A stretch of 20,809 nucleotides of DNA. Source: Novosphingobium sp. GTDB taxonomy: Bacteria > Pseudomonadota > Alphaproteobacteria > Sphingomonadales > Sphingomonadaceae. The notes under the pieces are model-generated. The model was given only the letters and a program-made list of their open reading frames with translations, ran no database searches and had not been told where the DNA came from. This document shows, in pieces, positions 6,807 through 14,789 of this stretch; position 1 is the stretch's first letter; every line of letters starts with the position of its first letter. The position numbers were made by a program, and so were the translations under genes. Where the stretch lies: NCBI GenBank assembly GCA_009885425.1, contig VFKS01000020.1:1-20809 (forward strand), written 5' to 3'.

Positions 6807-9116
6807 CTAAGCGGCCTTTATCCGTGAAACTGCCTCTAGCAGGCTTTCCATCGCTTCGATCCGCATCGGCTTGGCGAGGTAATAGCCTTGTGCAATATCG
6901 CAGCCGATACTGCGGAGCAGTTCGAGCGTTTCGGGATCCTCGATCCCTTCGGCAATCACCCGGCGGTGCATTCCGTGAGCCAGTTCGATGGTCGATTCGA
7001 CCAACAGCATGTCGTTCTGGTTCTTGACCAGCCCGACGATGAATCGGCGATCGATCTTGACTTCTTGGCAGGGGACCGAGCGCATATATTCCAGCGTGGC
7101 ATTGCCGGTTCCGTAATCGTCGATCGACAGCTGAATGCCCATTGCTTCGATCGCATTGAGATTAGCCGCGACCATCTCGTGTTGACCGAACGACGCTGAT
7201 TCAGTCACCTCCAGGGTCAGGTTTTCTGGCGGGAAGTTCACTTTTGCTAGCACCTCCGCGATCTCACGCGGCAATTCAGGCAGTTCGAACAGGCCGGCCG
7301 AGATGTTTACGCCCAACCGGAAATCAGGCCGCTCATCGAGGATAAAGCGTGAAGCGCGGGTGGCCTGTTCCAGCACATAGAAGGTCAGCCGCTTGATCCG
7401 GTTGTGCGCTTCGGCTGGCAAGATGAATGCTTCGGGAGAAATCGCGCCGCGGGTCGGATGCTGCCAGCGAACCAGCGCTTCGGCCCCGCAAATCCGGTCG
7501 TCCTTCAGGTCGAACTGCGGCTGGAAAGCAATCCAGATGTCGCCCGCGTCGATTGCTGCGTCCAGTTCGCCCATGAGCGACAGTTCCCAGGCGCTGTCTT
7601 CGTCATTCTCGCTGGTGTTGAACTGCACCAGCTGGTGATTGACTGCCGCGTTGTCTGCCGCGAGCAAGGCACGGCCAATCCGGGTGGCAATTCCGCGCGA
7701 CAATTCCATGTCGACGCCGAAGGCGGCATGAATATCGACCTTGCGGCCCTGAATCACAAACTGGATTTCGATCAACTTGGCGAGACCCGTCAAATGCTCT
7801 TCCAGCTCATTCATCGGCAACTGCGGTCCGAGCCAGTAGATCACGTCTTCGGCCTGATAGAATGTTGGTGCCTGGCCCGGCAGGGTCAGACGGCGGGCCA
7901 GCTCGGTGACGAGATCGTCTTCAACCGAGGTCGCGAAGCTGGCGCAGACTGCGGAGTAGTTCCGAATCCGCAAGGCAATGATGGCGCGCTTGCCCGCCAT
8001 TGGCTCTTCGCGGAACGCGGAGAGATTTGGCAGCAATGTGCCGGCGTTTTTGAGTCTGGCATCGGTGATCTGCCGCAAAGTGGCGGAGCGATAGGCAACC
8101 ATTGCGAACATCACATAGGCTGGAATGAAGTCAGCTGTGACGAGCCAGCTATCAAGCATGATCGGCGCAACCAAGCCGACTGCAATCGATCCAGTCGCAG
8201 TAGCTGCGATATGCTTTCTATTTTTCGCCAAAAGCAGCAGAGCAGAAAGCAAGGCGCCTGCAATCAAGCCTGGAATCCAGCCGAGGTTGCTGGGCCTGCC
8301 TTCACGAAGGGTTTGCGCTCCGATCGCGTGAATGTAGACTCCGGGAAACCAGCCCTGTCCAATCACATGCACAAAATCTGGGCTGTCAACTGAGGTGACG
8401 CCAACGATAATGTCCTTGCCGTCTATGGCGGTTTTTGGCGTCTTGCTGTCGAGTACGTCTGGAAGACTTACCGTGGGCACGGTCGTAACCGCAATCGTCC
8501 AATCGGGTCGATAGGTTTCCTCAATCGCGCCGTCAGAGTTAGCCATGTCGGCCGAAATGGTCCTTGTTTTCTTTCCTTCAAACGCGTCGCTGTAATAGGC
8601 TTCTGCTGACAAGGAAAAGGGTGACCGAGCAGACCTGAACGATCTGATTTGTGCATTCACCAAAAACTTTTTCATTGGCGTCAGCGCCAGTGATCCGTCT
8701 GGCGCGCGCGAGCGCAATGAGTTGCCGCCAAGGAACACCTTGCCCTTGTGTCGCGCCAAGGATGCCGCAAATGCATCATCGCCTTCTGGGTCCATTGGCT
8801 GCGAGAAGGCTTCGTCAAAATAGACCCGCTTGGCGCCGCTAGCAAAAAGCTTGTCGAGCAAAGTGGCGTTGTGCTTACGTGAATAGTAGCTTGAGCCGAA
8901 CCGTCGAACGGTGTCATTGTCGATTGCGACAACAACAGTCTTTTGATCAGCCGGTCGTTCCCGCACCATATTGCGGCCACCACGATAAAAATCTTCGAGC
9001 GGCTCGAACAGTTCGATCCCACCGGCGATCATGCTGATCAGCAGCGCCGACAGGAAGATCCTGAGGCGGCTGATCGGCTTTTTGGTCCCGCTTTTACGCT
9101 TGAATGGCCAGATCAT
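6807..9116 (-). CDS. CHASE2 - degenerate GGDEF - EAL cyclic-di-GMP phosphodiesterase
   Basis: This is a 769-residue membrane sensor enzyme. After a basic start and one membrane helix (about 20-38) comes a periplasmic CHASE2 sensor domain (about 40-270, with VVVAIDNDTVRRFG and a FFDEAF-like YFDEAFSQP). Two or three further helices follow (about 278-341), then a degenerate GGDEF-like region (about 370-500) with QAEDV where the active-site loop would be. A full EAL domain (about 515-765) completes it. The EAL catalytic residues are all present: Glu546 (GAEALVRW), Asn604, Glu636, Asp666-Asp667 (IDDYGTG), Lys687, Glu723 and Gln743. It should hydrolyse c-di-GMP and probably not make it. The ATG at 9116 gives a typical short cytoplasmic N-terminus. 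The enzyme is transcribed alone, and its effect on the nearby exopolysaccharide locus is only a suggestion. Confidence 0.92.
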   Translation of the reverse strand: MIWPFKRKSGTKKPISRLRIFLSALLISMIAGGIELFEPLEDFYRGGRNMVRERPADQKTVVVAIDNDTVRRFGSSYYSRKHNATLLDKLFASGAKRVYFDEAFSQPMDPEGDDAFAASLARHKGKVFLGGNSLRSRAPDGSLALTPMKKFLVNAQIRSFRSARSPFSLSAEAYYSDAFEGKKTRTISADMANSDGAIEETYRPDWTIAVTTVPTVSLPDVLDSKTPKTAIDGKDIIVGVTSVDSPDFVHVIGQGWFPGVYIHAIGAQTLREGRPSNLGWIPGLIAGALLSALLLLAKNRKHIAATATGSIAVGLVAPIMLDSWLVTADFIPAYVMFAMVAYRSATLRQITDARLKNAGTLLPNLSAFREEPMAGKRAIIALRIRNYSAVCASFATSVEDDLVTELARRLTLPGQAPTFYQAEDVIYWLGPQLPMNELEEHLTGLAKLIEIQFVIQGRKVDIHAAFGVDMELSRGIATRIGRALLAADNAAVNHQLVQFNTSENDEDSAWELSLMGELDAAIDAGDIWIAFQPQFDLKDDRICGAEALVRWQHPTRGAISPEAFILPAEAHNRIKRLTFYVLEQATRASRFILDERPDFRLGVNISAGLFELPELPREIAEVLAKVNFPPENLTLEVTESASFGQHEMVAANLNAIEAMGIQLSIDDYGTGNATLEYMRSVPCQEVKIDRRFIVGLVKNQNDMLLVESTIELAHGMHRRVIAEGIEDPETLELLRSIGCDIAQGYYLAKPMRIEAMESLLEAVSRIKAA

Positions 9117-9420
9117 CGTGCGGGTCCCGCAAGGCAGGCGCGCAGGATCAGCGCGTTCCCCGGTCGTCCGGTAACGCTCTGAACAGGCTCGCAGGGTCGT
9201 GTTCCGATCCGCATGGTTCGGCTCTATCCGGTATTTGGTAAATATTTCGATTATAACTAACGCGAGATTGACGCAGCGGACCCGGAATTGCGGCCAGTTT
9301 TGGCGAGTGCGGTAAGCGGTTGCAGGTGGAGGGTAGGGCGTTCAGCTGTTTGTAATGAGATATTGTTACGCAGGCTTGGCCGTGCTTATAGAGGCCCCGC
9401 AACAGACAACGGATGACCGA
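9117..9420. other. Divergent intergenic region between the EAL and TonB-receptor genes
   Basis: The middle (about 9230-9260) is AT-rich. On the minus strand it carries a TATAAT hexamer (9250-9255) that could be the -10 box of the EAL gene, without a clear -35 and with a leader of about 130 nt. On the plus strand the only notable element is the 18-bp dyad at 9352-9369, listed separately. No RNA gene or coding frame is supported here. Confidence 0.35.
9352..9369 (+). promoter_or_regulatory. Zur-box-like dyad upstream of the ZnuD-like receptor
   Basis: The sequence GTAATGAGATATTGTTAC is an imperfect dyad whose outer four base pairs (GTAA/TTAC) match fully. It resembles proteobacterial Zur operators of the form GTAATG...CATTAC, with the same 18-bp length and with one half-site intact. 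It ends 51 nt before the receptor start codon, a position where a zinc-responsive repressor would block transcription. The identification rests on motif similarity recalled from memory and on the downstream gene. Confidence 0.4.
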
Positions 9421-11541
9421 ATGCCCCGCATGATAAGCCTGAACTGGACTGCCGCCACTCTGACCCTTGCCGCTGCCCTGGCCTGGCCAATGGCGGCGCA
9501 CGCAGAGGAAGGGCCGCAATCCGATTACCATGCCGATGATGAGGAGATCGTCGTTACCGCGATGCGCCGGACTTCGCGGGAGGATACGATTTCGGGTGTT
9601 GCGATCGTCCGGGCCGACGAACTCGCCGCCAATTTGCGGCCGGGGCTGGGCGATAGCCTGACCCACACGCCCGGCGTTTCGGCCACCTCGTTTGGCCCCA
9701 GCGCCTCGCGTCCGGTGCTCCGGGGCTTGCAGGGCGAGCGGGTTCGGGTGCTGTCCAACGGGATTGGTTCGATCGACGTGTCCAACACCTCGGTCGATCA
9801 CGCCCCGGTGGTCAATCCACTGCTGGCCCAGCGGATCGAAGTCCTGCGCGGGCCGCAAAGCTTGCTGTTTGGCTCGTCGGCCAGCGGCGGGGTGGTCAAT
9901 GTGATCGACCGGCGGATCCCCGATGCAGTGCCGGATGAAGCGATCCACTTTGGCGCAATGGGCGGCTATGGCAGCGCTGCGAACGAGCGCATGCTGGCTG
10001 CCTCAGCTGAAGTGCCCTTGGGTGGAAACTGGGTTGGCCACGTCGATGGGTCCTGGCTCAAGACCGACGATCTGCGGATCGGTGGCCATGCCCTGACCCC
10101 AGAGCTGCGCGCCACTGCACTTGCCTCAAGCCTGCTCCCGCCCGATCCGTTGGCCGATCCGGAGATCGACTTTGCCGCCAATGCGGCGATCGAAGGCACT
10201 CTGCCCAATACTGCCAACCGCACCTGGACTGCCGGCGTCGGCTTGGCCTTCGTCACCGATGGCGGAAATATCGGGGTGGCCTACAGCAAATATGATAGCC
10301 TCTATGGCGTGCCGGTGCGCTTTGCGACAGAGCCGGGGCAGGGACAGGAGGCTCCGCGGATCAAGCTGCGGCAGGATCGGATCGATGCCCGCGCCGAAGT
10401 AGTGACCGGCGGCGATTTGATCGAGAAGCTGGCCTTCCGCTATGCCTTTGGCGACTATGTTCACAACGAGATCGAACCCGATGGCGCGATCGGAACGACC
10501 TTTTCCAGCACCGGGATGGAGGCGCGGCTCGAACTGGTTCAGGCCCAGCGCGGCGGCTGGAAAGGCGTCACCGGAACGCAGTACATGAACCGCGATTTCA
10601 ACGTGGTGGGCGCGGAAGCCTTTCTGCCGCGCAACAGCAGCGAGCAGATCGGGTTCTTCACGCTTCAGCAATGGGAAAGCGGCCCGCTGATGCTGGAAGG
10701 CGGAGCGCGTTTTGAGCGCAGCCGGCAGGTCGCCAAGCCCGATGCTTCGCAGCCCCAGTTTTTCGCCGGTGAACGCCGGTTCGACGCATTTTCAGCGGCC
10801 TTTGGTGCGGCTTACGATATGGCACCGGGCTGGAAAGTTGCCGCCAACCTGTCGCGTACATCGCGGGCGCCTTCGGCCGAAGAATTGTTTGCAAACGGAC
10901 CCCATGCGGGCACATCAGCGTTCGAAGTTGGCGATCTCGATCTGAAGCTTGAACAGGCCTGGACTGCAGAAGGCATCCTGCGCGGCAATGTTGAAGGGTT
11001 GCGGTTCGAAGCTTCAATTTTTCACAGCCGGTACAACAACTTCGTTTATGAAGAGCGGACCGGTGCAATCGAGGACGGCCTGCCCGAATTTCAGGTCAGG
11101 CAAGCCAATGCCCGGCTCTATGGGTTTGAGGCTGAGGCCGAAGTAACGCTGGCCAAGCCGGGCTCATGGACCATTTCAGCCAATGGCTTGGTCGATTATG
11201 TTCACGCCGAGATCGATGGAGCTGGGCCTGCGCCGCGAATTCCGCCGCTGCGGATGCTGGGCGGGTTGAAGGCGGCGTCCCCGCATCTCGATCTGCTGGT
11301 CGAAGTGGAGCACGTGTTTGCCCAGAACCGGACTGCCGTGTTTGAAACCGCTACTCCGGGATACACCTTGTTCAGTCTGTCAGCGACCTGGCGGCCGCTG
11401 GGCGATGACGGGCCGCTTAGCCTGATCCTATCCGGCAACAATCTGTTCGATGTCGATGCTCGGCGGCATGCGTCCTATCTCAAGGACTACGCGCCGCTTG
11501 CGGGGCGCGATATTCGCTTGACTGTCCGGCTGGATATCTAG
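9421..11541 (+). CDS. TonB-dependent outer-membrane receptor, ZnuD-like
   Basis: This 706-residue outer-membrane receptor has a signal peptide (about 1-28, cleavage after AAHA), a TonB box-like EEIVVTA (about 41-47), a plug domain and a 22-strand-type barrel. The plug has ASRPVLRGLQGERVRVLSNG, DVSNTSVDHAPVVNPLLAQR and IEVLRGPQSLLFGSSASGG. The barrel ends in RRHASYLKDYAPLAGRDIRL and a terminal aromatic-poor LDI. The plug pattern (SRPV.RG, DHA, PLL..RIEV.RGP) and the LKD.APL.GR tail match the ZnuD zinc-receptor family best. The ATG at 9421 is chosen because it directly starts the signal peptide; 9430 is an alternative, and an in-frame ATG at 9355 lies inside the putative operator. The substrate is inferred, since the His-rich loop of ZnuD is absent after YGVP (residue 295). 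Confidence 0.85.
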   Translation: MPRMISLNWTAATLTLAAALAWPMAAHAEEGPQSDYHADDEEIVVTAMRRTSREDTISGVAIVRADELAANLRPGLGDSLTHTPGVSATSFGPSASRPVLRGLQGERVRVLSNGIGSIDVSNTSVDHAPVVNPLLAQRIEVLRGPQSLLFGSSASGGVVNVIDRRIPDAVPDEAIHFGAMGGYGSAANERMLAASAEVPLGGNWVGHVDGSWLKTDDLRIGGHALTPELRATALASSLLPPDPLADPEIDFAANAAIEGTLPNTANRTWTAGVGLAFVTDGGNIGVAYSKYDSLYGVPVRFATEPGQGQEAPRIKLRQDRIDARAEVVTGGDLIEKLAFRYAFGDYVHNEIEPDGAIGTTFSSTGMEARLELVQAQRGGWKGVTGTQYMNRDFNVVGAEAFLPRNSSEQIGFFTLQQWESGPLMLEGGARFERSRQVAKPDASQPQFFAGERRFDAFSAAFGAAYDMAPGWKVAANLSRTSRAPSAEELFANGPHAGTSAFEVGDLDLKLEQAWTAEGILRGNVEGLRFEASIFHSRYNNFVYEERTGAIEDGLPEFQVRQANARLYGFEAEAEVTLAKPGSWTISANGLVDYVHAEIDGAGPAPRIPPLRMLGGLKAASPHLDLLVEVEHVFAQNRTAVFETATPGYTLFSLSATWRPLGDDGPLSLILSGNNLFDVDARRHASYLKDYAPLAGRDIRLTVRLDI

Positions 11542-12659
11542 TCCTCGCCGTGGCCAGCGGCGAGGTAGTCGGCGCTCTGCATTTCCTTTAGCCGGCTGAC
11601 GGTCCGTTCGAATTCAAACGCACCGTCGCCGGCTCGGTAGAGCGCTTCAGGCTCTGTCGCGGCGGTCGCGAACAACTTCACTTTGTGTTCGTACAGCGCA
11701 TCGATCAGCGTGACAAAGCGTGCGGCTTCATTGCGGCTGTCCGGCCCCATTTGCGGAATTCCGACCAGGATCACTGTGTGATAGGTTTGGGCGATCGCCA
11801 GATAGTCGCTCGCCCCGCGCGCCTCTGCGCAGAGGCGTTTGAAACTGAACACCGCGACACCCTTCAGGCTTTTGGGTACATGCAGGAGCCGTCCGCCACC
11901 CAGATCGAGTTCGGCCGAGGGCACGTGCGCACTGTCCTCGGGCGGATAGTCGGTCAGCCGAAAGAACGCCTCGCGCACTTGCGCCGTGGCTGCATCACCC
12001 AGCGGGCTATGCCAGCTATCAAGACCCGCCAGCCGTTCGAGCCGGTAGTCGTGCAGGCCGTTCAAGGCCAGAACATCCAGCTCACGCTCGATCATCGCGA
12101 TGAACGGCAGGAAGTGCTCGCGGTTGAGCCCGTCCTTATAGAGTTGGCTTGGGGCGCGGTTTGATGTGGCCACAATGGTCACGGCGTGGGTTTCGATCAG
12201 CGCGGTGAACAGCCGGCTCATGATCATGGCATCGGCAGAATTGTTGACCACCATCTCGTCGAAAGCCAGCAGATCGAGGTTGCTCGCCAGTGCCGCCGCT
12301 ACGACGGGAATGGGATCGCCGCTTTCGCTGCTGCGGGCCTCGCGCAACCGGGCGTGGACTTCGAGCATGAAGGCGTGGAAGTGAACCCGGCGTTTGCGCT
12401 CAATTGCGACGCAGCTGAAGAACAGATCCATCAGCATCGACTTGCCGCGACCGACCCCGCCCCACAAATAGACCCCGCGCTCATAGTGCGGCCTGATCCC
12501 GCGCAACCGTTGCCAGAACCCGGCAGGCTTGGCGCCGCGCATGCCTTCGAGCTGGGATTGCAAACCATCGAGCCGGACTGCAGCGTCAAGCTGCTGAGGA
12601 TCGGGTCGCAGCTCGCCAGCTGCGACAAGCTCCTTGTAACGCGCCAGAACCTTAGTCAT
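11538..12659 (-). CDS. zapE: ZapE/AFG1-family ATPase
   Basis: This 373-residue P-loop ATPase is of the ZapE (AFG1/LACE1) family. Walker A is GGVGRGKS (67-74), Walker B is LLAFDE (130-135), and a conserved ATSNRAPSQLYKDGLNREHFLPFI-type segment follows. In bacteria ZapE associates with the division ring. The mitochondrial relative AFG1 is linked to turnover of respiratory-chain proteins. It is the last gene of a three-gene unit: its ATG overlaps the thioesterase stop (ATGA, 12656-12659). Its stop codon overlaps the stop of the convergent receptor gene within CTAG (11538-11541), so there is no room for a terminator between them. Confidence 0.92.
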   Translation of the reverse strand: MTKVLARYKELVAAGELRPDPQQLDAAVRLDGLQSQLEGMRGAKPAGFWQRLRGIRPHYERGVYLWGGVGRGKSMLMDLFFSCVAIERKRRVHFHAFMLEVHARLREARSSESGDPIPVVAAALASNLDLLAFDEMVVNNSADAMIMSRLFTALIETHAVTIVATSNRAPSQLYKDGLNREHFLPFIAMIERELDVLALNGLHDYRLERLAGLDSWHSPLGDAATAQVREAFFRLTDYPPEDSAHVPSAELDLGGGRLLHVPKSLKGVAVFSFKRLCAEARGASDYLAIAQTYHTVILVGIPQMGPDSRNEAARFVTLIDALYEHKVKLFATAATEPEALYRAGDGAFEFERTVSRLKEMQSADYLAAGHGED

Positions 12660-13117
12660 CGCGGTGCGGTGGGTTTGCGGATGGTTCCTGAATATGCGGC
12701 GATCAGATTGCCTTCGCCTTGTTCGACCACGCCGCGCAGGAATACGAGGCGGCGGGTTTCCTTGAGCAATTCGGTCACCGCGTCACAGGGAGTGTCAGGC
12801 TTTCCTGCGCCGATAAACTGGACATTGAGATCAAGCGTGACTGCAGTGCCAGCCTCAATAATGCCCAACTGGCGGGAACAGGCGAACAGGCCGATATCGA
12901 TCAGCGCCATCACCGCAGCGCCGTGGATATTGTTACCCAAATTGGTGTGGCGATGCTCCGGGTACATCCGCAGGCGGGCCTTGTTGGCGGACTCAGCCCG
13001 GACCAGCAGCTTGGGAAACATCCAGCTGTTGAACCGGGTCGGATCGTTCAACTGCCAGGTATGCCAGCCCGGATTCTCGGGATCAGGCTCACTTCGGAAA
13101 CCCCGATCGTCGCTCAA
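12656..13117 (-). CDS. PaaI-family hotdog-fold thioesterase
   Basis: This 153-residue protein has a single hotdog domain. The pattern [20 protein letters not shown] (about 59-78) matches the PaaI/YiiD-type catalytic helix region, with His65-Gly66 followed by Ala where many members have HGG. A beta-strand pattern [15 protein letters not shown] follows. Family members hydrolyse acyl-CoA thioesters; the substrate cannot be predicted. It overlaps both neighbours by four bases (ATGA at 13114-13117 with sdhB and at 12656-12659 with zapE), so translation is likely coupled to sdhB. It has no signal peptide and is cytoplasmic. Confidence 0.88.
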   Translation of the reverse strand: MSDDRGFRSEPDPENPGWHTWQLNDPTRFNSWMFPKLLVRAESANKARLRMYPEHRHTNLGNNIHGAAVMALIDIGLFACSRQLGIIEAGTAVTLDLNVQFIGAGKPDTPCDAVTELLKETRRLVFLRGVVEQGEGNLIAAYSGTIRKPTAPR

Positions 13118-13896
13118 ACGTGGCGCTCCGCCTGCATCTTCTTGATTTCGGCAATAGCGCGGGCAGGGCTCAGCCCCTTGGGGCAGACGTTGGCGCAGTT
13201 CATGATCGTGTGGCAGCGATAGAGCCGGAACGGATCTTCCAGTTCGTCGAGCCGTTCTCCGGTCATCTCGTCGCGGCTATCGGCCAGCCAGCGGTAGGCC
13301 TGGAGCAGAATCGCGGGGCCCAGGAACTTGTCAGAGTTCCACCAGTAGCTGGGGCACGAGGTGGAGCAGCAGGCGCACAGGATGCACTCATAAAGCCCGT
13401 CCAGCTTCTCCCGCTGCTCTGGGCTTTGCAACCGTTCCTTGCCCGAAGGCGTGGGCGTCACGGTTTGCAGCCAAGGCCGGATCGACGAATATTGCGCATA
13501 GAAATGGGTGAAGTCCGGAACGAGATCCTTGATCACTTCCATAGCAGGCAGCGGGGTGATCCGCACATCGCCGTCAAGATCTTCAATCGCGGTGGTGCAG
13601 GCGAGGCCATTGCGGCCGTTCATGTTCATCGCACAGGATCCGCAGATCCCTTCGCGGCACGAGCGGCGGAAGGTCAGCGTCGGGTCCATTTCTGACTTCA
13701 TCTTGATCAGCGCATCAAGCACCATCGGCCCGCAGGCATCAAGGTCGAGTTCGAACACATCATAGTGCGGGTTCTTGCCGCTGTCGGGATCGTAGCGATA
13801 GACGGTGAATTTCTTGACCCGGGCCGCCCCAACGGCCTTATGGTGGGTGCCTTCACCGCTGATCTTGCTGTTGGCAGGAAGAGTGAAACTGGCCAT
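13114..13896 (-). CDS. sdhB: Succinate dehydrogenase iron-sulfur subunit
   Basis: This 260-residue subunit links FAD-bound succinate oxidation to quinone reduction in complex II of the inner membrane. All three cluster motifs are complete. The 2Fe-2S ligands are Cys80, Cys85, Cys88 and Cys100. The 4Fe-4S group is Cys171, Cys174, Cys177 plus Cys238, and the 3Fe-4S group is Cys181, Cys228 and Cys234. An AAGGA Shine-Dalgarno lies a few bases before the ATG (minus strand reads AAGGACCGAC-ATG), so the start is well supported. No sdhC, sdhD or sdhA gene adjoins it in the window; the next large gene upstream is an unrelated membrane protein. Its stop overlaps the thioesterase start. Confidence 0.97.
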   Translation of the reverse strand: MASFTLPANSKISGEGTHHKAVGAARVKKFTVYRYDPDSGKNPHYDVFELDLDACGPMVLDALIKMKSEMDPTLTFRRSCREGICGSCAMNMNGRNGLACTTAIEDLDGDVRITPLPAMEVIKDLVPDFTHFYAQYSSIRPWLQTVTPTPSGKERLQSPEQREKLDGLYECILCACCSTSCPSYWWNSDKFLGPAILLQAYRWLADSRDEMTGERLDELEDPFRLYRCHTIMNCANVCPKGLSPARAIAEIKKMQAERHV

Positions 13897-14000
13897 GTCG
13901 GTCCTTGCTCGCTAGCGGCCGTTTGGGCCGGTCTTGACCTCGTCTCTAACGATATGGGCCGCAGGATCAAGCGTCCGTTGGGGAAATTTTGGCGCTATCC
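13897..14000 (-). other. sdhB leader region
   Basis: This is the gap between the putative small membrane ORF and sdhB. It contains the sdhB ribosome binding site and a short hairpin CGGCC-GTTTG-GGCCG at 13916-13930. No convincing sigma-70 promoter is visible; TTGATC on the minus strand near 13970 lacks a matching -10. Confidence 0.3.
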
Positions 14001-14174
14001 CTATGGACCGAGCCGAAGGGTGATGCCCGCAGTGCAGGCCAGCGCCAGCACAACAATCGCCGTAAAGGCGCCGTGTCGGATCAAGCAGTGAGGGCGGCTT
14101 TCGCGGCTGAACCGAGTTTCGTCTGCGTTCAAAAAGTGCGGAAAGTTGCGGCCCATCGCCCAAAGGCGGTTCAT
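14001..14174 (-). CDS. Possible 57-residue single-pass membrane protein upstream of sdhB
   Basis: An ATG at 14174 opens a 57-codon frame beginning MNRLWAMGRNFPHFLNADE and ending in TAG at 14001-14003. The C-terminal half has one hydrophobic segment, GAFTAIVVLALACTAGITL (about residues 35-53), enough for a membrane helix, preceded by a basic polar region. Codon third positions are about 70 percent G or C, as in real genes of this window. There is no clear Shine-Dalgarno; a start at the internal ATG 14156 (51 residues) is possible. It lies 104 nt upstream of sdhB on the same strand, so it might be co-transcribed. I recognise no family. A competing 96-codon frame in the same place is Pro/Arg-rich and less protein-like. 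Confidence 0.4.
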   Translation of the reverse strand: MNRLWAMGRNFPHFLNADETRFSRESRPHCLIRHGAFTAIVVLALACTAGITLRLGP

Positions 14175-14273
14175 CAGGATCCGGCCCGAAGGACGACTGC
14201 AAGGAGATACGCTCCGCAGCGTCCCCTTTGCGGACGAATGCCCGCCATCGAGCCTCGCGGTTCCAGTGTCAGG
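14175..14273. other. Short intergenic region with small hairpins
   Basis: This contains ACGCT-CCGC-AGCGT (14209-14222) and an overlapping CCGCA/TGCGG pair (14214-14234). A plus-strand AAGGAG (14201-14206) has no start codon at a usable distance. Nothing here is assigned a function. Confidence 0.25.
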
Positions 14274-14789
14274 CTAAGCGAGCTTGTGTGAGTCGGCAAT
14301 CGCTGGCGGTAGCGCTGTTTCACGCCATGCGGGGTAGGGTCCAGACAGCCGCTCGCGCCGGATATGCAGGGCCAGTCCGGTTAGGAATGCAGCGACAATC
14401 ACAATGCCGGGAGCCGTGGTCAGCACGAGGTAACTGAAATGCCCCTGAAACAGTTCTAACCAGCGCATCAGGTGAGCGAGCGCCGCAACCAAGGCTGCTC
14501 CGGCCATAACCAGAGGATAGAGCCGGTTGGCGCGCAGTGCGACGGCGCCGACGCCGACCAGAACGAGCGCGTCGCGCACTGTGATCCCGATGCGGAACCT
14601 GTCGTATGCCGCGCGGCCGGAATCAGGCATCCCGAGCAGTAGATCGGATGCAACGATCGCAAGCAGCAGGCTTGCCAAGAACCGTTCTGGTGCCCGGCCA
14701 AAGCGCCATGCCATTAGCAAGGCAACTACAGCCGTCGCGCCAAGAATCGTCGGCGACCGATCTAACAGCGCAGTTTCGAACGAGATCAT
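14274..14789 (-). CDS. Hypothetical five-helix membrane protein
   Basis: This 171-residue protein has about five hydrophobic helices (roughly residues 13-29, 36-54, 71-85, 90-108 and 117-142) and a short polar C-terminal tail. No known domain is recognised. Its start codon overlaps the stop of the upstream HTH gene (ATGA, 14786-14789), so the two are translated together. That pairing suggests it may be a membrane partner of the tail-anchored HTH protein, for example a sensor or inhibitor; this is inference only. Confidence 0.8.
   Translation of the reverse strand: MISFETALLDRSPTILGATAVVALLMAWRFGRAPERFLASLLLAIVASDLLLGMPDSGRAAYDRFRIGITVRDALVLVGVGAVALRANRLYPLVMAGAALVAALAHLMRWLELFQGHFSYLVLTTAPGIVIVAAFLTGLALHIRRERLSGPYPAWRETALPPAIADSHKLA

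Noticed and set aside
7404..8393. 329-codon plus-strand frame opposite the EAL gene
   Set aside because: It is antisense to a gene with all EAL motifs, has no recognisable domain or ribosome binding site, and such frames are common in GC-rich DNA.
12186..13145. 319-codon plus-strand frame opposite zapE and the thioesterase
   Set aside because: It spans two clear minus-strand genes and their junction, with no protein-like features.
14201..14207. Perfect plus-strand Shine-Dalgarno AAGGAGA
   Set aside because: No ATG, GTG or TTG follows at a usable distance, and no coding frame is supported on that strand.
14209..14234. Overlapping, mutually exclusive short hairpins resembling an attenuator
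   Set aside because: Stems are only five base pairs in GC-rich DNA and there is no leader peptide or T-run.
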